A DNA stretch of 64,000 nt from positions 112,689 through 176,688 of the forward strand of contig MEHQ01002205.1 of the NCBI GenBank assembly GCA_008828725.1, written 5' to 3'. The notes under the pieces were generated by a model. The model searched no databases. It had not been told where the DNA came from and saw nothing but the letters and a program-made list of their open reading frames with translations. This stretch comes from Saccharina japonica (lineage: Eukaryota; Sar; Phaeophyceae; Laminariales; Laminariaceae). Positions 33,772 through 43,400 of the stretch are shown here, one piece after another (within the stretch, counting starts at the first letter, position 1; every line of letters starts with the position of its first letter). The position numbers were made by a program, and so were the translations under genes.

Positions 33772-36745
33772 GCAGCAGGTTTGTAACATTGAGGTTGTAC
33801 TGTTTGTAACACGCTCTCTGTGGTGCTGCTGTTGTTCGTGTGTGCTCCCCGTGCTCTCGGCAAGAAACGCACAAAAAACGCACGACTGAACATAAACAGG
33901 GCCTCACGCAGCGAAACCCGGGAAATCGGCTTATCCACTCCCGCGGGAAAAAATACTTCGAGCGCCCGCCACGCGAGCCACAGAGCTCGGATCGAGCCCA
34001 AACCTCGACCAATGTGTCCGGCCGGGCCTCCCGTGTCGGGGTACTTGACGTTTTGCCGAAAAGCGCTCGCGCGAAGAGAAAAGTTGCGAAAAGTGCGAAA
34101 ATTTCACAAACATAACTATACATATGTACGCATGTATGATACAGCGAACGTCACACGCAATGCCGGGCACAATCCAGTCCATTTCTCGTTTTCGGAGAAA
34201 TGCCAATCAGAGTACGGGAATATCGCACAGGTCAGGTACAATGGTCATGGTACGTAGCCGCAGGGAGAAATCAACCAGCAGCGGCGCGCAAAGCGTGCCA
34301 TGCGGAAACGCGGAACTACCTAATACTACTGACTGGGCTACGTATTGTTCAGAGTGCGACCCCATGACTTGGCAAAGATGCCCGCTAGGGACGTCGCCAC
34401 ACTTCACCGCCGCAAACGCGCGCCGGGGGCGACGATGCCCGTTGCCTGCTAGGTGGGAGCAGCTGCCAGGTGCCCTGTCCATGCGAGCTACTATTCCGGG
34501 GGACCATATTAAATAGGACCTGCGGTAAACCCAAAAATGTATATATTTACCTATTTTTACTATCAATATTGGGTCCTACCTGGTGTTTACTATGGTTCCC
34601 CGTACTATTAATGACATTGTAATTCTGGTAGTTTAAAAGTTTTGTACGTAAGTTGCGTCGTGATTATTTCGCCGAGATGGCAACTATTAATATTAATACG
34701 AAGTAACTGAACTATGTTGCATGGCGTGCTGTCACATCACAGCTCCAGCAAGAAAAGCAAGCACGCCTCCAGGTGACGAGCTGCGTTGCGCTTCACGGCG
34801 ACGTCTGCTGCTGCTCCTGCTGCTGCTGGTTTCCATGGTGCAGACTGTAGGCTAAGGCAGCCGCCGGAGCAGAGTCCAGGACCTGCCTATTAATAGCTAC
34901 GTACGCCGTTCCGAACCAAGAAAATCGCCACACTCTGTTTCAGAAATTCACGTAACCTGTAACTACGTAAGCAACTACCCGTATTTACGTAAACCACCTG
35001 TGATACCGAGGGAATACATGATGATATCGAGTATCATACCAGCACAAGACGTACACCTGGTATATGGAGAATGAAACACGTGTACACCAGGCAGCAGTAG
35101 TACGAGTCCCCCCAGTAAGGCGGTGGTGTGCCAAAGCAATACGACCGCCTTATAGAGGGAAGCCGCCTTATTCATTCCAGGTGACGAGTGCCATTCCCCA
35201 GTCGCGCCAAGCGATTTTGACCGCCTTATATCGGGATAGCGCCTTACTCAGACCGCCTTATGGGGGGACCCCTACTACTGAATTGGCATACCGACTGACA
35301 AGGGGTTCAGGACGCCATGCGAGCCCGAAGTCGGTCACCGAGACGGCACGGTGGACGGAAGGTAGGGAAGAAAGGGCATACATGAAGAACGCCGAATTAT
35401 CTGGGAGGCGAGAAGGTGAGAGACACTTCGTCCGGAAAGGGGCGAACCACCACGCAACGACAAAAGCCAACAACGCGACGCGCGAAAACACTATCCTCGC
35501 AGCCCGGCTGCCTACACACCGTGATGATGGCATTCTCACATTCCGTACCGTAGAGCAGTTTGAGTATCTGGTATACTTGTACGACATTCGTAGGCGTACT
35601 GCGAGATGGGCGCAGCTTGCGTCGACCGGTCATTTCGTCATCCGCCATCTCCATATTGCTTGCTACGGGCTCGTATATACCTCTGGTGGAATACAACGCG
35701 CTTGCCCCTTGCCCGTCTAGATTTACGTCCGTACGTTATCTGTATTTTTTCGTTCACTTTCTGGGATTCCTACGATCGTATTCTTTCCAGTTGACGTATC
35801 TTACGATATGTACCAGTACGAAATTTCCAGCACAATTTACACCAGTAAAATACCGTCGTACACAAGTATTAATAGACCAGCATATTTGACCACAAGCAGT
35901 ACGAATATATACCAGGATCTACGACTACCTGGTACCTAAAACGAGTCACGCAGCCCTCTTCTCCTAGAGGTACACATTATGCGCACGCAGCGGCAAGTTG
36001 CTGCGAAGTTGAACGAGCAGAAGAACCGTTACTATGATATACTTCGTACGTGCCTTCCATTTTGCCGAGGATCCGCTTGGTCGCGTTCGCGCACCCTTCG
36101 CACGTCATCCCCACGTTGAAAACGGTCGTGTCGGCCTGAACGCGCCGCACCAAAAGCGAGACACAAGGGAAGGAAGGGCAAACGGTGAAAACGTCGAGAA
36201 TAAGCAATATATTGCGATTCAAAGGAGTTGATGTGGTCAGGCACAGAGCAGCTGTACCTGTACCACGTAGACTCGTTGACGTGGAGTATCGTACCTGGAA
36301 CGAGCCTGGTGACACAACAGTCAGTTCTTCAACCAACACCCAAAAGTGCAGTGAAATGCCTTTAGATCGACACACCGCCTTTGGTACATACGTAGCAAGC
36401 GATTCCACCCCACTAGCCCCCTCCAGCAAACCTCCAGGGCATGCAAAAGCCTCAACGGGGGAGTCATGAGGCTCGGCGCGCACGCATCAACACCATACAT
36501 ACCATACGCAACCAAGTCAGTGATGCACACACAGCCGAAGCACACAGGTTGGAGTTGGAGTTGGTCCGCCGCCAACAACCTGTGCGATTTTGCGAAGCCT
36601 TTTGTCGAAGCAAAGTGTGTTGATCTCTATACACGAAAGCACCTGTACCGTTCGCGTGCGTAGCTGTTCTTCGTATTCGTCGATGTTGTGCAACAGCGAC
36701 AGCGTCATGGACGCACCGTGTCATACAGGCTGACACGCTCACCAT
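29873..36745 (-). CDS. ATX1: ATX1/ATOX1-type copper chaperone
   Basis: The minus-strand join is 36743-36745 (ATG alone), 36054-36135 and 29873-30015, giving 75 codons plus TAG. The protein is one heavy-metal-associated (HMA) domain. It begins ADTTVFNVGMTCEGC, with the Cu(I)-binding MTCxxC motif at about residues 11-16. It continues KRILGKMEG then VSAVEADVEAKKVVV and ends GKTVELASD, matching the family's ~70-residue length and its conserved lysine near the C-terminus. The family carries Cu(I) in the cytosol to secretory-pathway P-type ATPases. The ATG sits in ACCACCATGG and is followed directly by a GTGAGC donor. The second intron is 6,038 bp, uses a probable GC donor (AAG|GCACGT) and is full of repeats. 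INTS1 starts 441 bp away, divergently. Confidence 0.88.
30160..30510. mobile_element. GATCTATCTGTAG minisatellite element, copy 3
   Basis: Family head (TTCAGGGCAGCTAGATTCCT, GATCTGTAGGATCTG, CATAATCTGCACGATC-like, CAGAACGGCAGGTCAGGATC), then only about two array units and the end CTATCCGACGTGTG. Confidence 0.6.
30685..30996. mobile_element. GATCTATCTGTAG element, reverse copy
   Basis: Ends CACCACGGACAGATCATCTA and (other strand) CACATCTCGGACAGATCATC form an inverted repeat, defining the family termini well. The interior runs in the opposite orientation to the other copies. Confidence 0.7.
31130..31556. mobile_element. Fold-back element, ~150-bp arms
   Basis: The left arm carries TTTCAGCGGCTGTACCTCG, GGGGGACTTAAAATG, GAGAGCTTTCCAAATGCAGT and TACAGGGTATGGCT. 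The right arm carries their diverged complements in reverse order, ending GCCGCTGAAA. About 130 bp of spacer separates the arms. No coding sequence was seen. Confidence 0.75.
33718..33770. repeat. (CTG)n trinucleotide array, about 17 units
   Basis: Uninterrupted CTG triplets. Frames give poly-Ala, poly-Gln or poly-Ser depending on strand. It lies inside the ATX1 intron. Confidence 0.95.
34493..34602. mobile_element. MITE of the GGGGGACC family
   Basis: Left CCGGGGGACCATATTAA; right GTTTACTATGGTTCCCCGT. An internal TACCTGGTGTTTAC is shared in part with 19044-19181. Confidence 0.6.
35090..35285. mobile_element. Short CCGCCTTAT element with TIRs
   Basis: The termini AGTAGTACGAGTCCCCCCA and (other strand) AGTAGTAGGGGTCCCCCCA lead into TAAGGCGGT on both sides. 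The internal head matches 20508-20600, but the 18-bp array is reduced to about two units. Confidence 0.7.
36054..36135 (-). CDS. ATX1: ATX1 exon 2 (metal-binding half of HMA domain)
   Basis: The acceptor GCGTTCAG precedes GCC. Reads ADTTVFNVGMTCEGC then ANATKRILGKMEG, ending in one base of a split Gly codon. Confidence 0.92.
36743..36745 (-). CDS. ATX1: ATX1 exon 1: start codon only
   Basis: ATG in an ACCACCATGG context, immediately followed by the donor GTGAGC. Splicing joins it in phase to exon 2, giving MADTTVFNVG, the expected family N-terminus. The intron is 607 bp (36136-36742). A non-splicing reading of this region gives no chaperone start. Confidence 0.7.
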
Positions 36746-37186
36746 GGTGGTTCGATGTGGTGAATCTGGCAGAGCTTGTGTTCGTGCAGGTCAAGGTGTG
36801 TGCTGGTGGGGTTGTGGTTGAGGGTTGTAAAAATACAAAAACTTGAAAACGGGGTGTAAAACATCCACATTCTATACAAAACCGGGGTAGGGGAAGAACA
36901 CGACTCGTTTGATTTTCGTGCTTTCGCTCTTGGCAGTACGAGTATCCGCTGTGCTTGCCCAGGGGAATCGAAGCCAATCAACAGTGCACTGTAGCGGTAC
37001 AGGGATATTTCCTCTAGAGCTTCCTAAAATCGAAAAAGTGCGCCTGTGCATTGAAGCGTCGTTGATGCAACTCGGCACTCCACTCGTGGCGCGCGAATAC
37101 CTGAATCTTTCGGCAAATGTTTTACGAAACCCTTTCGAAATTTGAGAGATCGTGATCGCTGCTTTCCATCTGTGGGATCGGCAAGG
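36746..37186. promoter_or_regulatory. Shared divergent promoter region, ATX1/INTS1
   Basis: 441 bp separate the two start codons on opposite strands, so both 5' UTRs and promoters must lie here. No TATA box or other element is convincing by eye. The bidirectional role is inferred from spacing only. Confidence 0.6.
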
Positions 37187-37402
37187 ATGTCGTCGCGGCC
37201 AAGAGCGATCGGGCAGCAAGACGGGGGTCGGCATGTAGTAGGGAATGGTGCCGGAAATCGTGTTCAAGACATACTGTCGCAATGCCCGGCATCGATGGGC
37301 TCAGGATTGCTGGTGGATGATAAGGAGAGCAGCGTGCGGCTGCGTGTTAGAGCTGTTGCGCGAATCAAAGAGCTACTGGAGCAAGTCAAGGCAAACATCA
37401 AG
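37187..37402 (+). CDS. INTS1: INTS1 exon 1
   Basis: 72 codons from MSSRPRAIGQQDGG to LLEQVKANIK, donor AAG|GTGTGT, phase 0. This is the first ATG of the frame. The predicted helix RVRAVARIKELLEQVK leads straight into exon 2, as in human INTS1. Confidence 0.8.
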
Positions 37403-40400
37403 GTGTGTGTATGCTATTAATAGCAGCAGCAGAGGGTGGCTGGATTGTGATGGCTGTTGCACTCTGCTTACGGGGCTTGCTTTTCGTGCTACTCCTGCTT
37501 GCTTATCATGCACGGCGCCTACACTTTGTTGGCGTTGCAAAACTATTGCTGTAGACCTCTGTTCGCTATTCCTGCTGCAGCTGATGCTGCTGCAAAGAGT
37601 ACGCATGATCAACCACGGCCGAGGGTGTAAATTACTGAAGAAATGTATAATATGTAGAACAAACACGACAAAAGTCTCGTGTCTGGTGTGTTTGAGTGCC
37701 TTTTATCGTGTAAAGGGCAAGTGCAAGATGCTACCTGGTATATACATACGCGTACAGCAGCCGATTCCGTCCATACATGCCTGTTTTGTTGCCCGCATTG
37801 CGCAGACTGCACGCACCCTTGTGTTGTCTTCTGGGGCACGGGTGTATTGCACGTGAACACCACAGCAACAACGTGTGTAGTAGTAGTTGCTTTGAGCGTT
37901 GTCGCAAATGGTACTGCACCTTGTACCTCGTAGACCACACAGGTACATTTGCACACAGGTACATTTGCACACAGGTACATTTGGTACATTACAAGTTCCC
38001 GCGCTGAACGCTGCGTTAGAACAAGCCCGCTCCTCATCGGCCGGCATGCAAGCGAAGTCCGGGCTGGGGGGGGGGGGGGCTGTGGTGAGGCATGCCCACC
38101 ACACCTTTGCCCGTCAGGGTGCTTCACTGTCCGTCCTGTCTAATCATATACGTACGTACAGCAGTAATCGTAGGTCCATCAGCTCACATATCGTACGTAC
38201 TTAAAGCACTACAATACAGCACAGGACACCTGATAAGAAACAGGCTATTAATAACAAGAAAGCCAGGCTGAAGTTTGGAGGGAAATAAGAAATTCGGGAG
38301 TCGTTATCTTGAAATAAGTGTAGAAAGCCCCCTCTCTCGAATAAGAAATCCAGCCTGGACCAGATTTCCTGTTTCTTATTACGTAGGTGTCCTGTACTCT
38401 GCACAGCAGGATGTACATATTATATTAGAAAAAAAAAAAAAAAAAACAGCTGTGAGCTCGAGGATTTCGTCGAAACTCATCTTTGCTATTAATAGCATAT
38501 ATACAAGGTTAAGGTTCCCCTTCGGGATTGTGGTTGTGCCTTGAGATCGCGGGGGTGTCGCAAGCTGAAAAGGGAGAAACAACAGCAGGCGTTCGTTCGT
38601 TCCTCGTACGTACCAGCTACTCGTATGTATAGCCGCTGGGCAAGAACGAATAACGTAAAAAACTCTTACCAGGTATTAATAGAAAGCTGAAGAAAAAAAG
38701 AAGTAGCCACCGGGCAAGTAATCGGGCAAGTAACACCGACCAGCCCAAACGAGTTTATAGTTACTACTGTAGTAGTTCTAATACTCGTACCCACTGTTTC
38801 TGGGTGCGAACCAGATGCCGGGTACACCAGCAGTACTGTATTTTCACCTCCCTTCATGCCCCCATGATAGATATCATACCAGATACCTACAGCAGTAGCA
38901 TCATACACGGTATCTCTCCCCCTGATCGTTCTTGCCGTCATGCTGCTATGCTTCGTACGTTTTTTCTTTTTTTTTTCTTCTTAAATGTCTCCGCGACAAT
39001 CGAAGGACCCGGACCGCAAGCTGTGCAACGAACTGAGGAGGATGGCCGAGCTGCGGCCGAAGGTTTTCCGCGAGCCCGAGCTCCTGGAGGCCGTGAGCGA
39101 AGTCCTCACGGGGCGGGGGGCCAAGACGACGATCCAGTCGTCGGGCGGACGGGAGGAGCCGTGCGTCGCTCAGGCGTCAGCTTGCGCCATCCTTGCTGCC
39201 GCTCTGAAGGTGCCGTGTTTTGTTCGTTTTTTCCTCTTTGTCCGATAATGTAAGGGCCGTTTTGATATTCATATTGACGACCAAATGTTCCTTACATTTG
39301 CGGACATAGTGATACCGCACTGTCCCGAAATATTAGGACCGTTTGGATTTAATATTCATATACAAACGGTCCTTATATTTTCGGGCATTGGGAGGTTCAC
39401 GCCAGCCACGTGGTGCCGTGGGGTGGCAGGCAGGTAGGTATCTCGAGTACATCCGTGCTACGTAAAGGCGTGTTATTCGCACCGTTTCTCGTATATACGG
39501 GGATGAAGTTTTGTAACAACATCGGACACTGCCGTACCAGGTATATACGTCTTTTGTCGCGCTTGTGGGCGGATGGAGGTGAATTCCCTCTGGGTGTATT
39601 TTTGTCATTTAGGTTGTTTTTATTTGATGTTGATTGGTTGTCCCGACGGTGGTACAGTAGCGGTGGCGGCGGTGGCGGCAACGGTGGCGGCGGTGGCGAT
39701 GAACGAAAACGCGACGATCAAGAACGCGAGCCGTTTTATTTGAGGTTTTACCCTTCCCGGACATGATATTATACGAGGTACCGGTAATACGTACCATAGC
39801 TCAATCGACAACTTTGGGATTTGGAAACTGAGCTCATATCGACCCACGGATTTTGACACACGTTTGTTATATATATTCCGTCCGTCGTGTACGCCGGTAA
39901 ATTATACCTGGTATGGCTTTACCATGCGAGATGGTATTGGCTGATCACCTATCCAACGGAAAATATTTTTCCACATTTCCACCAGCCCAGGCAACCTTGC
40001 ATGGCATCCAGAACACCCGAGGTACAGCATACGTAAGCACGGATCGGTCGGTCCCTGTTTTTTCGTAGTTTGTGTTTTTTTCGACGAGCTGTTGGCCGCT
40101 ATTTCAGGGCCATTCGGAGGGTGGCGCTCCACCCACCGGCCGGCACAAGTTAGCTCGAGACACTCGGTGCCGATGCACACGATTACCATCCAGGCGCGGT
40201 ACGAACAGCAACGACACTAGAACTGCTTGCTGCACGGAGCGGTCGCGATGTTGGTATGTTTACATATTATAATCAAATCACGCCTTCCAGCCATCGGGTA
40301 TGAGTATACTTTCGCATACGATAGAGCTATTAGTATACATAGCATACGATAGAACGAAACAGCCCCGTCCTCAGCAGCAGTGCCAAGTGTCAGTCAGCTC

Positions 40401-43400
40401 GTTCGTAAGGTCTTGGTAAAGTCCCGTGCGGCAATCTTAACGGTACCTTCCCGTTATCTCTCTCCCAACCGTCTCTCTCCGCGTCCTAAAATACGCCCAC
40501 GGACACCAACCACACACCACCCACCGCCGCCCACCACCACCACCCCCACCGCCGCCACCACTTCCGAACCGCGGTACAGGATCTGCCGGAGTGGCCCGTA
40601 GCCCTCGTGGACGTGTACATGCACGACGCGTTAGGCGGGCGGCAGTGGGCGTCCCACTCCGCCTGCAAGCCGTTCGTCGACAACCTCCGGACGGCGTGGG
40701 CGCCCCCCGACCCCCCCTCGGCCTCCACGCACCCACCCCATGACGGGTCGGGGTCACTGCAGGCGGGTACGGCCGCTCCCGACGCCACGGCCGCCGCCAC
40801 CGCCGCCGCCGCCGCCGCCGGGGGAGAGTCGGAGTCGTCCTCGGGAGAGGAGGAGGTTGTAGGTGGTGGAGGCGTTGTTGGAGACGTCGTTTCGCCCCCG
40901 GCCGTGGCGGCGAGAATAGCGGCGGTGTCGCGCGCGAGCAGCGTCGGCAGCGGCGGCGGCGGGGGAGGGGGGGGAGGGGGAGATGACTCGTCGTCCTCGT
41001 CGTCCGACGGGGAGGAGTTCGTGGAGGAGGGAGGCCATGTCGGAGCGGTGCTGCCTGCGGGGGGGTCGGCGGGGCGGGGGAGCGGGGCGGCGGAGTTTGC
41101 GGCGGCGGCGACCGCGGCGGCGGAGGCGCTGGCCAGGAGGAGGCAGGAGGAGGCGAGGACGTTTTCGGGCTTCGAGAAGATTTGTCTGGAAGGAGAGAAC
41201 GAGCACCTTCCGCCGGTTTGGGACCGTTTTTCGAGGTGCGGGGGCGTAAGTCGAGTTTTTTTGGCGGACGTAGCGAGGATAAAGTGTGGGTTTTGAATGA
41301 GTGAGAGGTGGTTTCGAGGGGAGGGGGGTGCCCCGTGCCCCCAACTCCGCCCTAGTTTTTGTTTCCGAGCTACGAATAGGGCGTGACCCCGACCGTGTTT
41401 AGGCACACAGGTACCGCCCGCATACTGCCACGACTGTGCTGTAATGTTTTGTGTCAGTGTTGACATAAGCTATTCGGCCGCGACGTGGTGGTTGCGTCGA
41501 GTGTTATCTAGTCCGGTGCCGCATCGTCCCTCCGCTGCGGCGAGGATTAGCCGGTTCTCGGACAATGCGTCTGGTACGAGTAGTGTTTTACGACTTGGCC
41601 CAGCTTCGACCAAAAGGCTGACAGTCCAGACTAACTCCTCATTACACCCTAGAACATTCCGAGAATTTTCCCCACACGGTCGGGGTTAATGTAAGGGTTA
41701 GGGTTATACTAGGGTTAATAGGGTTTGATTTCAAGTATAATTCAACCATTTTGTCGAAGATGGGGTCTAGGTGTGCAACAGGCCTCGTTATCGCAACGTG
41801 AATTATTCCCGCGCCTCCACGTCGACAGCGACGTGCTTCCCAGCTTAACCCCTTACCCCATTTAGGACTGCAGTCCCGATGTGGGGACAAAACACTTGGA
41901 ATTAGAGTGAAATATATATTTCTAGACAGTGCAGTCCTAAAAGGGTTAATAACCGGTCCCACGTTTTTGAGGACAACATACTTGGAATTAGTGTGGGATA
42001 AGTTTTGCAGTTCTGAAAGGGTTTAGCATTTACGCTGCTGCTTCTAAAACGTTGAAATACCACGAACTGAGGCAGAGAGTGTCCAGCAAAACCTTTTCCC
42101 GGGCCCTCGCCCGTTCCGAGAGCGAACGCTAGAGAACCAAAACGCCTTCCATATTTTTTTTTTCCTTTTCTCCCTGTGTTGGCAAGCCTACGTACAGTAG
42201 TACAACCAATTTTAATCCATCCCTTCGCTCAATTTCGAGATGAAAAAAACTCCAACACACATGTTAACCCTCACCGCCGCCTCTACCGCCGCCGCTACCG
42301 CCGCCGCCGCCGCCGCCGAGAAGATTTGTCTGGAAGGAGAGAACGAGCACCTTCCGCCGGTTTGGGACCGTTTTTCGAGGTGCGGGGGCGTAAGTCGAGT
42401 TTTTTTGGCGGACGTAGCGAGGATAAAGTGTGGGTTTTGAATGAGTGAGAGGTGGTTTCGAGGGGAGGGGGGTGCCCCGTGCCCCCAACTCCGCCCTAGT
42501 TTTTGTTTCCGAGCTACGAATAGGGCGTGACCCCGACCGTGTTTAGGCACACAGGTACCGCCCGCATACTGCCACGACTGTGCTGTAATGTTTTGTGTCA
42601 GTGTTGACATAAGCTATTCGGCCGCGACGTGGTGGTTGCGTCGAGTGTTATCTAGTCCGGTGCCGCATCGTCCCTCCGCTGCGGCGAGGATTAGCCGGTT
42701 CTCGGACAATGCGTCTGGTACGAGTAGTGTTTTACGACTTGGCCCAGCTTCGACCAAAAGGCTGACAGTCCAGACTAACTCCTCATTACACCCTAGAACA
42801 TTCCGAGAATTTTCCCCACACGGTCGGGGTTAATGTAAGGGTTAGGGTTATACTAGGGTTAATAGGGTTTGATTTCAAGTATAATTCAACCATTTTGTCG
42901 AAGATGGGGTCTAGGTGTGCAACAGGCCTCGTTATCGCAACGTGAATTATTCCCGCGCCTCCACGTCGACAGCGACGTGCTTCCCAGCTTAACCCCTTAC
43001 CCCATTTAGGACTGCAGTCCCGATGTGGGGACAAAACACTTGGAATTAGAGTGAAATATATATTTCTAGACAGTGCAGTCCTAAAAGGGTTAATAACCGG
43101 TCCCACGTTTTTGAGGACAACATACTTGGAATTAGTGTGGGATAAGTTTTGCAGTTCTGAAAGGGTTTAGCATTTACGCTGCTGCTTCTAAAACGTTGAA
43201 ATACCACGAACTGAGGCAGAGAGTGTCCAGCAAAACCTTTTCCCGGGCCCTCGCCCGTTCCGAGAGCGAACGCTAGAGAACCAAAACGCCTTCCATATTT
43301 TTTTTTTCCTTTTCTCCCTGTGTTGGCAAGCCTACGTACAGTAGTACAACCAATTTTAATCCATCCCTTCGCTCAATTTCGAGATGAAAAAAACTCCAAC

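Larger units (their letters stand above)
30016..36053 (-). other. 6.0-kb ATX1 intron packed with repeats
   Basis: On the minus strand it starts GCACGT and ends TTGCTTGGCAG. It holds two GATCTATCTGTAG elements, a fold-back element, a CTG array, a GGGGGACC MITE and a short CCGCCTTAT element. The 32.3-33.7 kb part shows nothing else recognisable. No independent gene was found within it. Confidence 0.75.

Noticed and set aside
35977..36483. 168-codon minus-strand frame as one protein containing the MTCEGC motif
   Set aside because: Only 36054-36135 matches the chaperone. The upstream part is intron read-through, and splicing from the ATG at 36745 gives the correct N-terminus.
41246..41296. Extension of INTS1 exon 3 to the GGC|GTAAGT donor or further
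   Set aside because: The donor at 41235 gives the codon phase needed by exon 4 and restores the alignment RFSR-NRRAVEETIL. The later donor does not.
41690..41730. Internal telomere
   Set aside because: Only two or three degenerate TTAGGG-like units, located within a dispersed repeat.
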